NCBI GenBank assembly: GCA_022842935.1 | Contig: JALHOP010000001.1 | Coordinates: forward strand, 1 to 64,000 | Length of the DNA stretch: 64,000 bases | Direction: 5' to 3' | Source of the DNA: Myxococcota bacterium | GTDB lineage: Bacteria; Myxococcota; XYA12-FULL-58-9; JALHOP01 | Part shown: positions 7,432 to 16,326 of the stretch, in pieces | How the letters are laid out: each line of letters begins with the position of its first letter | Numbering within the stretch: the first letter of the stretch is position 1 | The notes under the pieces: generated by a model | What the model saw: the letters and a program-made list of their open reading frames with translations, nothing else | The model's database searches: none | What the model was told of the DNA's origin: nothing | Translations under genes and position numbers: made by a program

Positions 7432-8571
7432 CTAGAAGCGGGTACCAGTCGGGTAGCCGGTTTGGTGGTTCATCGGCGCTCGTAGCTTCTCGCGCCCGTC
7501 CGTCGACGTCATCACCAGGTGATTGCGATAGAGGTCGAGATCATCGGTACCGGAGCCGACACGTATCGCCGTGGCACACGCCAGCTTGAAGGCGCCTTCG
7601 AGGTCGCGGACATCGATCTCCTCACACGCGACCTTGGTTGCACCCTGGTTGTGGTAGTTGGCGAGAGGCACTGCGATCCCCGCCGCAGCATAGCCAAACG
7701 TCAGGAATGGCGTTGCTTCGCACGTGCCGCCGGACATCATGCCGACCTGATAGTCGAACTTCTTCTCGGCGAGTTGTTTCGCAGCCCCCAAGACGGTCGC
7801 CGCTGCACGCGGATCGAAAGGACCGTGGCGGTCACCCAGCCGGACGACGGGGCCTTGACCGAGCTCGATGTCACCGAGCGCAGCGCTGCATTCGACCGAC
7901 ACCACGAAGGTGTCGCGTGGCAGGCGGTAGTCGATGGCGAGCGCGAGCGAACCCATGAATCCAACTTCCTCTGCGCGCGTGAACACGCCTGTCACGTCGA
8001 CGGGGGCTTGGCCTTTGGCGAGCGCCGATAGGGCTGCGACGACCGCGACGCAACCCGCCAAGTCATCACAGACGCGTGCCTTGATGCGGTTGTTTACCTT
8101 GGCGAACGCGGGCAGATCGAGGATCGCGTAGTCGCCAGGCTCGGGCTTGGCGCTCTTGGCCGCGAGCTTCACCACAGCGTTGGCGAGCGTCAGGCGGCCG
8201 TCTTCCTCGCGGGTCTTGACGGTCGTGACGATGCCGCTCGCGGCTCCTGCCTTACAGCGCGGGAACACGACCTTTGCGCCTTTGAGGCTCCTCAGGGGCT
8301 GTCCGCCTTCGCCGACACAAACGACGCCGCTGGCACCGACGCTTTCGACGCGCAGACCAGGGTGATCGAGGTGCGCGATGAGCGCGACGGGCCTGCGTGG
8401 CATTCCGCGCCGCACGCGTACCAGCGTATTGCCGTAGGAATCGACCTCGAACGCGAGTTTGAGCTCTTCGAGCCAGCGGTGTAGCGCGTCGCGCGTTGGG
8501 ATCTCTTCGAACGGGGCGGTCGCGTGGTCACCGAGACGACGGACACCTTGTGCGAGCTCGTTAAGTTTCAT
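7432..8571 (-). CDS. M42-family metallopeptidase (aminopeptidase/glucanase family)
   Basis: This 379-residue protein carries the M42/M20-clan metal ligands in order: HLDHPG (His and Asp) near residue 66, the bridging Asp in CDDLAGC, the catalytic Glu pair in TRAEEVGF, the acidic VSVECSAALGD, and a late His in ANYHNQG. Such enzymes are cytosolic, usually tetrahedral aminopeptidases using two zinc or cobalt ions. It is the third gene of a minus-strand operon; its ATG at 8571 lies 11 bp inside the end of pssA. The pairing with phospholipid synthesis has no obvious meaning. Confidence 0.88.
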   Translation of the reverse strand: MKLNELAQGVRRLGDHATAPFEEIPTRDALHRWLEELKLAFEVDSYGNTLVRVRRGMPRRPVALIAHLDHPGLRVESVGASGVVCVGEGGQPLRSLKGAKVVFPRCKAGAASGIVTTVKTREEDGRLTLANAVVKLAAKSAKPEPGDYAILDLPAFAKVNNRIKARVCDDLAGCVAVVAALSALAKGQAPVDVTGVFTRAEEVGFMGSLALAIDYRLPRDTFVVSVECSAALGDIELGQGPVVRLGDRHGPFDPRAAATVLGAAKQLAEKKFDYQVGMMSGGTCEATPFLTFGYAAAGIAVPLANYHNQGATKVACEEIDVRDLEGAFKLACATAIRVGSGTDDLDLYRNHLVMTSTDGREKLRAPMNHQTGYPTGTRF

Positions 8572-9451
8572 TGCCTACCTTGGGGACTGTAGGGGGGCTC
8601 GCCGCCCCCAACTTGGCGTCCGCGTGCTCGCGCCGGCGACGCTTGAAGAACACGACTTCTTCGAGAAGCCCATAGGCCACGTAGCCCGAGACGAACGCAA
8701 GCAGCGCAAATGTTGGGTGCAGGGCCCAAGCGATCACGGCGAAAGCTGTGAGGAGCGCAACGAACGCACCCGCTGATATCGGAGAGAGCTTTATGTCCTT
8801 GAAGGTGCGATAGCGGACGTTCGAGATCATGAGGTAGGCGACGAGGAACGTCATCGCCATGACCATCGTGGGCGGCAGTACGAAGAGCGGTTCGGGGCGT
8901 TGGTGCACCATGCACAGTGACATCATGACGCCTGCCGCGAGGGGAATCGGCAAGCCAACGAAGAACTTCATGGAACCAGAGCCGCGCGCCGCGAGCACGT
9001 TGAAGCGAGCCAGCCGCAACGCGCCACATGAGGCGTACACGAAGCCGGTGAAGATACCCAAGAGACCCAAGTCGGCGAGGGTCCACTTGTAGAGCACGAC
9101 CCCTGGCGCGGCGCCGAATACGATGACGTCGGCCAGCGAGTCGAGCTGAACGCCGAAAGCACTCTGGGTGCGCGTCATGCGTGCGACGCGTCCGTCCGCC
9201 ATATCGAAGAACAAGCCAAAGAAAATGGCGAGCGCGCTCTCGTGCAAACGCCGCGGCGTGACGTCGGAAGAGAGTGAGACGATCGCGTAGAAGCCGCAGA
9301 AGATGCTCGAGACCGTGAACAGGTTCGGCAACACGAACATCGCCTTGCGCAAGTTCAGGGTGAGCCGGGGGCCGCGTGGCCGTCTCCGCCTGCGTCTCCC
9401 GGGCTTCTGCTGACCGGCCTCGGCGAGCCCTTCGGTGTCCGCTGTGCTCAC
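8561..9451 (-). CDS. pssA: CDP-diacylglycerol--serine O-phosphatidyltransferase
   Basis: This 296-residue membrane enzyme transfers phosphatidyl groups from CDP-diacylglycerol, very likely to serine, the first step to phosphatidylethanolamine. The CDP-alcohol phosphatidyltransferase motif DGx2ARx8Gx3Dx3D is complete (DGRVARMTRTQSAFG then VQLDSLAD). Several hydrophobic segments follow, including FLVAYLMI and the paired stretches near the C-terminus. The start is placed at the GTG at 9451 because it forms a GTGA overlap with the upstream gene. This gives an N-terminal tail with a run of Arg, ahead of the first membrane segment (MFVLPNLFT). Other CDP-alcohol transferases are possible, but the class II PssA layout fits best. 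Confidence 0.88.
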   Translation of the reverse strand: MSTADTEGLAEAGQQKPGRRRRRRPRGPRLTLNLRKAMFVLPNLFTVSSIFCGFYAIVSLSSDVTPRRLHESALAIFFGLFFDMADGRVARMTRTQSAFGVQLDSLADVIVFGAAPGVVLYKWTLADLGLLGIFTGFVYASCGALRLARFNVLAARGSGSMKFFVGLPIPLAAGVMMSLCMVHQRPEPLFVLPPTMVMAMTFLVAYLMISNVRYRTFKDIKLSPISAGAFVALLTAFAVIAWALHPTFALLAFVSGYVAYGLLEEVVFFKRRRREHADAKLGAASPPTVPKVGNET

Positions 9452-9756
9452 TGGTTCGCGAGGCCGCAGGCGGCGAGATCGCCTTGCCCGAGCTTGTCGC
9501 AGGTGCACGCGTCGAGCAATCGCTCGCACTCGGCCTTCTGCGCATCGGTGGGAGTGCCGACCGACGTGTCGTTGTTGATGCGCTGGATGCAGGCGTCTTG
9601 CTCGTTCTGCGTGCGTCCGCAGCGGCAGATTTCTTTAGCGAGCGCTTCGCAGGCGTCTCCACAGGCACTGATCCACGCGCTCCCGAAGATGACCGCTATC
9701 GTCATCGTCAGGCGCCTCAGGTGGACGCGCGCTCTCTCCCCGTGTAGCTTCGCCAT
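9448..9756 (-). CDS. Small Cys-rich putative lipoprotein
   Basis: This protein of about 102 residues has an Arg-rich N-terminus, a hydrophobic stretch and a lipobox-like WISAC. The mature part has eight Cys after the lipid-bearing one (for example CEAL, CRCG and CTC), suggesting disulphide-stabilised helices. The start is uncertain: ATG 9756 gives a proper signal sequence, while ATG 9705 would leave only a short one. Its stop overlaps the pssA start by 4 nt. The opposite-strand gene at 9802 diverges from it across under 50 bp. I do not recognise the family. Confidence 0.6.
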   Translation of the reverse strand: MAKLHGERARVHLRRLTMTIAVIFGSAWISACGDACEALAKEICRCGRTQNEQDACIQRINNDTSVGTPTDAQKAECERLLDACTCDKLGQGDLAACGLANQ

Positions 9757-9801
9757 GAGCCAGGGCCGAAATAGCAGCAACCGGAGCGGCCGCGCAACGC
9801 C

Positions 9802-10983
9802 ATGAGTGAGCTCACCGAAGCCTACTGCATCGGCCTTTTGGGCGACGTCGAAGCCCAATTGCCGGTCTTGGTGCGCGAAATGGAGCAGGCACGGCGCCGA
9901 GCGGATGCAGTCGACGCCGAGCTATCGAGCCTCGTTCGGCGGCTCGATGATGCGCGAATCGCACAGGAAGAGGCCCAGTCGAGGGCAGGGAAGGCCGCCC
10001 AGATCGTCTCCGACGGCAACGCCAAGATCGCCTCGCTTCACCAGGAGACCGCCAGCCTCAAGCGACGCGCCGAAGACATCAAGATCGAAATGGACCGCGT
10101 CGGCCCCGGCGCGATCCACCAGCGCTTGCGTCGTGAACGCGCCCGCTTCCTGGTGCAGATCGAGGACCGCGAGAAGATCATCGCGTCGCAGCGCGAGACC
10201 ATCGAGAAAGCGCGCGTCGAGCTCACCCAGGCCGAGACTGCTGGCGAGGCAGAGCGGGAACGCTCGCGAGCGATCGTCAAGTCACTCGACGCCTTGCAGA
10301 GCCAGCTCCCGCGGCCGCGCTTGTTCGCCGACTTGTTCTCGGCCCGCGCCGGACTCGCCCACTGCAAGCTCTTCCTGGGCGAGGGTGTCCAGGTGTGGCA
10401 GGGCGACATTCGGGTGGCCATCGGCGAGATGAAGCGCCTCCACAGCGAGTTGCGCGCCGGCAAGTACAGACTCGACAAGAATAGCGACCTGGTCGGCGGT
10501 CGCGCGACCGAGAGTGCCGACGCGGTCTACGCCGCGGTGGCCATCGGCGATGGCAATCTTGCGCGCGAGCTTTTCGAGCTGATTACGGACCCGACGCTCT
10601 ATTTCCACAACATCTTCAATGTCTATCGCCTGTGGGCCCTCGGCCTCTATCTGCAGGAGCGCTGGCCCGAGCTGGGTGCGCTATTGCGGAATCATCAATA
10701 CGAAGGCGCCCTTGGCGGCGCCTATGCGCTTGCGTTCCGCGCCATCCTCGAACGCGACCGCGCCGCTCTGGCTCGGGCTCTTACCGCCATCGCTCAGAAA
10801 GAGTGGGGCCAGTGGCAGAATCCCCGCCTCGTCCGCGCTGCCGGGGTGGTTAGCTTCGGGGCCGTTGCGCTCGCGCGCCTCGCGCGTCGTGCTGGTCTCG
10901 AGCTCAACCCCCCACATCCGACCGTACCCGAGCGACTCTACGGCGAAGTTTCGAAGGTCCAGCGGCCCGCATTGAGTCGGTAG
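9802..10983 (+). CDS. Coiled-coil protein with helical C-terminal domain
   Basis: At 393 residues, positions of about 20-170 are strongly coiled-coil (heptads rich in Glu, Arg, Ala and Gln). About 180-390 is a second, Leu/Ala-rich helical domain with conserved-looking Trp, including YRLWALGLYLQERW and SFGAVALARLARRAGLEL near the end. The C-terminal pattern vaguely resembles Imm49-type immunity proteins, but no toxin gene lies beside it, so I do not assign that function. There is no signal peptide or membrane segment, so it should be cytoplasmic. The ATG at 9802 is the only good start. Confidence 0.6.
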   Translation: MSELTEAYCIGLLGDVEAQLPVLVREMEQARRRADAVDAELSSLVRRLDDARIAQEEAQSRAGKAAQIVSDGNAKIASLHQETASLKRRAEDIKIEMDRVGPGAIHQRLRRERARFLVQIEDREKIIASQRETIEKARVELTQAETAGEAERERSRAIVKSLDALQSQLPRPRLFADLFSARAGLAHCKLFLGEGVQVWQGDIRVAIGEMKRLHSELRAGKYRLDKNSDLVGGRATESADAVYAAVAIGDGNLARELFELITDPTLYFHNIFNVYRLWALGLYLQERWPELGALLRNHQYEGALGGAYALAFRAILERDRAALARALTAIAQKEWGQWQNPRLVRAAGVVSFGAVALARLARRAGLELNPPHPTVPERLYGEVSKVQRPALSR

Positions 10984-11042
10984 GGGGGTGAAAGACACCG
11001 ATCCTTGCCGGATGCGGCCGCGACCGCTACGATCTAGAACCT

Positions 11043-11414
11043 ATGGCTCCGCCGCCCAAACCACTCGCCGACGAAGACTCGCGTGTCGAAGCTCTGCCGA
11101 GGGCCGCTGGCGCCAAGGCAAAGCGAGCGCTCGGCAAGATGGATGACGAAGCCTCGGTCAGCCTCAGCCAGCCGTCCCCGTTGAAGAAAGGGACCCGTAA
11201 CGTACCGCGGGGGACGGTTGGGTTCCGAGCCGCTTCGCAGCGCGAAGCCCCTCCCGAGAAGGTCATCGCGGCGCGTGGTGACGCCGAAGCCCGTGTCAAC
11301 GCCAAGAAAGACGAGCGGCGGCAAAAGGTTTGGGACAAGCTCGACGCCGCCCGCAAGGCCGCTGACGAGCGTCTCCCGCGGTACACCTCGTTTCAGCCCA
11401 AACGGGAAAAATGA
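11043..11414 (+). CDS. Hypothetical basic protein preceding nrdJ
   Basis: This 123-residue, Lys/Arg/Ala/Glu-rich protein looks largely disordered or helical, with a Pro-rich start (MAPPPKPLADED) and a charged helical end. I do not recognise it. Its TGA overlaps the ATG of the ribonucleotide reductase (ATGA at 11411-11414), so the two are probably co-translated, which is the main reason to believe the gene. Confidence 0.55.
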   Translation: MAPPPKPLADEDSRVEALPRAAGAKAKRALGKMDDEASVSLSQPSPLKKGTRNVPRGTVGFRAASQREAPPEKVIAARGDAEARVNAKKDERRQKVWDKLDAARKAADERLPRYTSFQPKREK

Positions 11415-13627
11415 GCGCCAAGCCGGCCGAGCGCAGGGCTAACCTGCGCATCACGCGGCGATTCTCCGCCGCCGGAGTCGACCCATTTTCGACGGTGGAA
11501 TGGGAGTGGCGGACCGCGCTGATCTCCGACGTTCATGGCGGGGTAGTTTTCGAGCAGCATGACGTCGAGGCGCCTAAGAACTGGTCGCAGCTCGCCACCA
11601 ATGTCGTCGCCTCCAAATACTTTCACGGCCGCATCGGCACGCCCGAGCGCGAGAATAGTGTCAGGCAGCTCATCGGTCGCGTCGTCGCGACGTTGCGCGG
11701 CTGGGCTGCTGACGCTCGTTTGTTCGCCACGACCGATGACCTGTCCGCCTTCGCGGATGAGCTGACGTACGCGCTCTTGCACCAGATGGTCGCGTTCAAC
11801 AGTCCCGTGTGGTTCAACGTTGGTATCCACGACAAGCCGCAGGCCTCGGCGTGTTTCATCAACTCTGTCGAGGACTCGCTGCAGTCCATTCTCGAGCTCG
11901 CCAAGACCGAAGCGCTGCTCTTCAAGTACGGCAGCGGGACCGGAACCAATCTTTCGCCCCTGCGCGGCAGCAACGAGCCTCTCTCGGGTGGCGGCACGGC
12001 GAGTGGCCCGGTCTCTTTCATGCGTGGCTTCGACGCTTTCGCGGGTGTGGTCAAGAGCGGGGGCAAGACCCGGCGAGCCGCCAAGATGGTGCTCCTCGAT
12101 GTCGACCACCCCGACATTTTGCCCTTCATCCGCTGCAAGGCTGAGGAAGAGAAGAAGGCCTGGGCGCTCATCGATGCCGGGTACGACGGCTCTATCGACG
12201 GTGAGGCCTACGGCTCGGTGTTCTTCCAGAACTCGAACAACTCGGTGCGGGTCACCGACGCATTCATGCGAGCCGTCGAGCAAGGCAAGACCTGGACGAC
12301 GCACAGGCGTACGGATGGCGCTGTCGCGGGCACGCACGACGCCCGGGATTTGCTCTTTGCAATGGCGTCGGCGGCACATCTCTGCGGCGATCCCGGGGTG
12401 CAGTTCGATACGACCATCAACACCTGGCACACGTGCAAGTCCACTGGCCGTATCAACGCATCGAACCCTTGCAGCGAGTTCATCTTTCTCGACGACACGG
12501 CCTGCAACCTTGCCTCGCTCAACTTGATGCGCTTTCGCGGCCACGACGGCGGCATCGACACCGACTCCATACGGCACGTCGTCGATTTGACCATCACGGC
12601 GCAGGAGCTCATCGTCGACAACGCTGGCTATCCCACCCCGGCCATCGGGGCGCGCTCCCGCGACTTTCGTCCACTCGGTCTCGGCTACGCCAATCTCGGT
12701 GCGCTGCTCATGGCCAATGGCTTGGCCTACGACAGTCCCCAAGGACGCGGCTTGGCGGCTGCCGTGACCGCATTGATATGCGGCGAAGCATACGCGCAGA
12801 GCGCGCGGCTCGCAGAGCAACGCGGGCCGTTCGCCGGGTTCGCCGTGAATGCAACGGCGATGCGCGAGGTCGTCGGGATGCACCGCCGCGCAGTAGACGC
12901 GATCACCGATGCCCCCGAGTCACTTGTCACCGCCGCTCGTAGTGCCTGGATCGATGCCGTACGGCTCGGCAATCTGCACGGCTACCGTAACGCCCAGGCC
13001 ACGGTCATCGCGCCCACGGGCACGATCGGCTTCATGATGGATTGCGACACCACTGGGGTCGAGCCAGACATCGCGCTCGTGAAGTACAAGAAGCTCGTCG
13101 GCGGGGGAGTCGCCAAGCTCGTCAACGGTACGGTGCCACTCGCTCTTGCCTCGCTCGGGTATGGTGCACTCGCAATCGGTCGCATCGTCGCGCACATCGA
13201 CGCTTGCGCTACCATCGAGGGAGCCGCAGATCTCGCGCACGAGCATCTGCCTGTCTTCGACTGCGCCTTCAAACCCGAACACGGCACGCGCAGCATTAAG
13301 CCCGCCGGCCATCTACGCATGATGGCCGCAGTGCAGCCGTTCGTTTCCGGCGCCATCTCGAAGACCGTAAACTTGCCGGCCGATGCCACCGTCGACGACG
13401 TCGTCGATGCGTACATGACCGCGTGGAAGCTCGGGTTGAAGGCCATCGCGATTTACCGCGACGGGGCCAAGCGTGTGCAGCCGCTGGCCACGCGAGCCGA
13501 GAAGCCAAGCGCTGTCGCAACGTTCGAAACGGACGTACCGCCCTGCAACGAGTGTGGCACCGCGATGGTTCGTAGCGGCAGCTGTTTTCGCTGCTTGAAC
13601 TGCGGCACCGTGAACGGCTGCAGTTAG
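11411..13627 (+). CDS. nrdJ: Class II (adenosylcobalamin-dependent) ribonucleotide reductase
   Basis: This 738-residue enzyme reduces ribonucleotides to deoxyribonucleotides using B12 to generate the thiyl radical. Family marks are SACFINSVEDS with the first reducible Cys, KYGSGTGTNLSPLRG, SGGGTASGPVSFM, the catalytic NPCSEF with its radical Cys and Glu, ACNLASLNL, and APTGTIGFMMDCDTTGVEPD. The C-terminus carries CNECG...CFRCLNCG, a zinc-ribbon-like Cys cluster usual in B12-type NrdJ and separate from the redox pair that regenerates the active site. It starts by 4-nt overlap with the preceding small gene. It is oxygen-independent and needs no second subunit. Confidence 0.95.
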   Translation: MSAKPAERRANLRITRRFSAAGVDPFSTVEWEWRTALISDVHGGVVFEQHDVEAPKNWSQLATNVVASKYFHGRIGTPERENSVRQLIGRVVATLRGWAADARLFATTDDLSAFADELTYALLHQMVAFNSPVWFNVGIHDKPQASACFINSVEDSLQSILELAKTEALLFKYGSGTGTNLSPLRGSNEPLSGGGTASGPVSFMRGFDAFAGVVKSGGKTRRAAKMVLLDVDHPDILPFIRCKAEEEKKAWALIDAGYDGSIDGEAYGSVFFQNSNNSVRVTDAFMRAVEQGKTWTTHRRTDGAVAGTHDARDLLFAMASAAHLCGDPGVQFDTTINTWHTCKSTGRINASNPCSEFIFLDDTACNLASLNLMRFRGHDGGIDTDSIRHVVDLTITAQELIVDNAGYPTPAIGARSRDFRPLGLGYANLGALLMANGLAYDSPQGRGLAAAVTALICGEAYAQSARLAEQRGPFAGFAVNATAMREVVGMHRRAVDAITDAPESLVTAARSAWIDAVRLGNLHGYRNAQATVIAPTGTIGFMMDCDTTGVEPDIALVKYKKLVGGGVAKLVNGTVPLALASLGYGALAIGRIVAHIDACATIEGAADLAHEHLPVFDCAFKPEHGTRSIKPAGHLRMMAAVQPFVSGAISKTVNLPADATVDDVVDAYMTAWKLGLKAIAIYRDGAKRVQPLATRAEKPSAVATFETDVPPCNECGTAMVRSGSCFRCLNCGTVNGCS

Positions 13628-13768
13628 TCGACGCCTTGCCGCCTCGTCCACTGCTGGGCGGCAGTTTCAACGAGCGGACAACCGCGATGATATCCGAACC
13701 GATGGTCTCGTGGTTATGTTCGGTCTAGCCCCTCCGTCGGTACTTGAGTGGGCGAGAAGGCGGCACGG

Positions 13769-15109
13769 GTGGCAAACCTAGCTCGACTTCGCGTAGCGAG
13801 TGAACACGGACAGACATCGTTCAAAGCCGACGAACCGCACATGACCATCGCTACCCGACCCAGCGCCCACGCGAGCCAAGCAGCGATTCCGGTGCGTTTC
13901 GAGCAAATCGCGGACAAGGGAGGGGTGCGACCCGCGCTCGACGGCGTCGACGCGTCGCCCGTGCGACCGGTCATCGACCCGAGCCCCGCGGTTCTTGCTC
14001 CAGCGGCGCCGAATCCTCGCGAGGTCGAGTATCAGCGCGCCCTTGGCGCTTACAACGCCGCCTACAACGCTTGGCAGGAACAGCATGCGAAGCCCTACTG
14101 GAGCCGGGTGACAGAGGCGCGCACCCAGCGCCGCGACCGCCCCTGGACCGAGCAGCATCTCGGGCCGTTCGTTGACACCCATCCGCCCGTCTACGCCGGT
14201 CCGCCAAAGCCGAAGCGAGCGGACTTCGGCCTCGACCCCGAGCCGTCGCGACCAACGCGTCGGCTCGCTGATTTCGTGAGCGCGGCGGGCGAGCAGGGCT
14301 ATGGGTTCACCCTGACTCCGGAGAGCGCAACGCCCGCGCAGGCTGCCGCGTTCGAAACCCAGTTCCGTCGGCGGTACGTCCAGGCAGCTCTGGCCGCCGG
14401 CTTCAATCGTGACCAAACGGTTGGTGTTTACGTGTTCGAGACCGGTGGTGATGGTCGGCACAGTGAGCTTCATCCGGGCTCCGCCGCCATCGGCTACGCG
14501 CAGCTGCTCATCGCAAACTCGATCACCACAACGGTCGAACAAGGTCGTGCCATCGCCGACCGCCTGCGTGCGCAGGGTCTTCCCGCTAAAGCAGACCTAG
14601 TGCTACGCATGCGCGACGACATCCTCCGCGAGAACGGCGGGCGGCCGCCCACGTGGGAGCAGGCGATGAGCGTATTGTCTGGCACGCGGGTCGGTCGAGC
14701 GGTGCACGCCGCGAACCTCGATCTCGATATTGGTCCGCAGCTTCAGATCACGAAGTTGATGACAACCGCGCAGAGCTATCGCGACTACTCGCGCCGAAGC
14801 GGAACACAGCGTGAGCTCACTGCCGAGATTCTCGAGGCGATGAACTTGGCCGGCCCGGTGAATGGGTTCTGGCTGGGGCATCCGCGTACCGCCGACCGCC
14901 TGACCGTGAACTTCTTCCAGCGCAATGGCTATGAGGGTAACCCGGTCCTGTCCGAGCTTGTCGACGGCGAACGACGCGCTCGCACGGCCGGTGCGCTCAT
15001 GACCCGCATGAGCGGCATCATGCATGGGGAGCGCCGCAATGGAGCCGGAAGTCAGGAAATATCGCGTATTTTCGACGAGTTGACGCCAGACGCTGGTCGT
15101 GTACCCTGA
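13769..15109 (+). CDS. Lysozyme-like/transglycosylase-like protein with Pro-rich N-terminus
   Basis: The protein has about 446 residues from the GTG at 13769, chosen because GAGAAGG lies 8 bp upstream; GTG 13748 and ATG 13841 are alternatives. The first ~150 residues are Pro/Ala-rich and probably disordered. The second part holds VGVYVFETGGDG followed some 15 residues later by AAIGYAQLLIANS. This is the spacing and style of goose-type lysozyme and lytic transglycosylase folds (catalytic Glu, then a GxxQL strand). A murein-cleaving role is therefore inferred, not shown. No classic signal peptide is visible, unusual for such an enzyme, so it may leave the cell by another secretion route. It stands alone. 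Confidence 0.55.
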   Translation: MANLARLRVASEHGQTSFKADEPHMTIATRPSAHASQAAIPVRFEQIADKGGVRPALDGVDASPVRPVIDPSPAVLAPAAPNPREVEYQRALGAYNAAYNAWQEQHAKPYWSRVTEARTQRRDRPWTEQHLGPFVDTHPPVYAGPPKPKRADFGLDPEPSRPTRRLADFVSAAGEQGYGFTLTPESATPAQAAAFETQFRRRYVQAALAAGFNRDQTVGVYVFETGGDGRHSELHPGSAAIGYAQLLIANSITTTVEQGRAIADRLRAQGLPAKADLVLRMRDDILRENGGRPPTWEQAMSVLSGTRVGRAVHAANLDLDIGPQLQITKLMTTAQSYRDYSRRSGTQRELTAEILEAMNLAGPVNGFWLGHPRTADRLTVNFFQRNGYEGNPVLSELVDGERRARTAGALMTRMSGIMHGERRNGAGSQEISRIFDELTPDAGRVP

Positions 15110-15164
15110 ACTTTTGCTGCAGAAATCGCTCAATTTTTCGTTGTGGTTGTGACGTAGCCCGGCC

Positions 15165-16286
15165 GTGAGCCTGCGATCCAAAAAACGCCTCAGAGCGCAC
15201 CGTGACCGACCCTCGGCAGACCGCCGCGGTGGTGTGCTCGTCGTCAGTGACGACGTCGCCGAGCGCGCCGGCATCCTCGACGCTCTTGCGCCACTGCAGA
15301 CGCAAACACTCGAAGTGGCCGGTAGCGCGGCCGCGCTCGAGCTGCTTGCCGACGAGCCTACCGTCGACGTTTTGATCGTGACGCACGAACAAGTTGGGAT
15401 GTCGGGCGGCGCGCTTTGCCAATACGCTCGCGGTCACGCCCGCCTTGCCAACATATCGACCGTGCTCATCGCCGAGGCGCACGACATCAACTCTCTGCGG
15501 CTGACGGCGCGGGCCGCCGACGACTTCCTCGCCCGACCCGTCGACGCGGACGCCTTGCGGCAAGTCGTACGCAACGCTTTGCGAGCCCAAGCCCGCCGCC
15601 GTCTCATCGCGCGTCAGGAGAGACGCCGAGCCATTGACTGGCTTGCCATGGTTCTTGCGCATGAGATCAACAATCCGCTCGCGGCGGCGATGGCCAATCT
15701 TGCCTTGGTGCGCGAGCACGCCCACGACGAGGAGCTCTCGCAGCTGCTCGAGGAGTCGCATGCGATGCTCGAGCGCATTCGCGAGCGTACACACGCGATT
15801 CGTCTTCAGACGAAGGCTCTTCACCATCAGCCGTCGGAGGTCTCGGGAAAGGAGCTCATCGACAGCTTACGCAAACGCTTAGGCCGCCATGGAAGGGCTG
15901 TCTCTGTCGACTCGGAGCTCGCGAGTCGCGTCGGGGGCGAGGCGCCTTGGCGTCTACTCGTGGACGCCGCTGATGCGGTGGTCGAGAACAGTCTGGCGTA
16001 CTGCGCGGGAGAGGTGTCGGCGCGGGTTCACCTCGAAGAGTCTCGGCTCGCCGTGGTGGTGCGCATCGACCGCGCGACCGACGACGACCCAGAGATCATT
16101 CTCGAGCCCCGTCTCTTGTCGCGGGACGGTGAGACGCCGCGCTTCTACCCTGGCTTGTCCATGCTCGAGCAGGCATTCGCCGAAGCCGGCGGCCAGCTAT
16201 TCGCCCGGCCTGTTGGCGATGCCTGGCGTTTCGGTCTCACCATCCCGGTCGACCCGATCGGCGGCAAGGCGGCTGGAGAACCTTGA
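15165..16286 (+). CDS. Degenerate receiver-histidine kinase protein
   Basis: This 373-residue protein starts at GTG 15165. Residues of about 22-135 form a receiver-like domain (GVLVVSDD at strand 1), but the phospho-accepting Asp is missing (the strand reads DVLIVTHEQ) and the invariant Lys is Arg (LARPVD). A dimerisation helix follows with an intact H-box, AMVLAHEINNPLAAA. The C-terminal ATPase-like region has an N-box-like AVVENSLAYC and GLSMLEQAFAEAGG, but the DxGxG loop is not recognisable. It thus looks like a pseudo-receiver fused to a kinase of doubtful ATP binding, perhaps a scaffold or a phosphoryl acceptor. No separate response regulator is adjacent. Confidence 0.7.
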   Translation: MSLRSKKRLRAHRDRPSADRRGGVLVVSDDVAERAGILDALAPLQTQTLEVAGSAAALELLADEPTVDVLIVTHEQVGMSGGALCQYARGHARLANISTVLIAEAHDINSLRLTARAADDFLARPVDADALRQVVRNALRAQARRRLIARQERRRAIDWLAMVLAHEINNPLAAAMANLALVREHAHDEELSQLLEESHAMLERIRERTHAIRLQTKALHHQPSEVSGKELIDSLRKRLGRHGRAVSVDSELASRVGGEAPWRLLVDAADAVVENSLAYCAGEVSARVHLEESRLAVVVRIDRATDDDPEIILEPRLLSRDGETPRFYPGLSMLEQAFAEAGGQLFARPVGDAWRFGLTIPVDPIGGKAAGEP

Positions 16287-16326
16287 GCTTGCTTAGGTCT
16301 TGTCGTTCGCCATAACGCTCGTCGTC

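Noticed and set aside
8568-9668. 366-residue minus-strand frame overlapping pssA in another phase
   Set aside because: It overlaps pssA, which carries the complete CDP-alcohol motif. The frame is rich in Arg/His as expected for a shifted reading of it.
9802-10983. Toxin-immunity (Imm49-like) call
   Set aside because: Only a short pattern resembles the family and there is no toxin gene beside it.
11393-12883. 496-residue minus-strand frame opposite nrdJ
   Set aside because: It is antisense to the well-supported ribonucleotide reductase. High GC gives long shadow frames, and its composition (Arg/Gly/Val) shows no motif.
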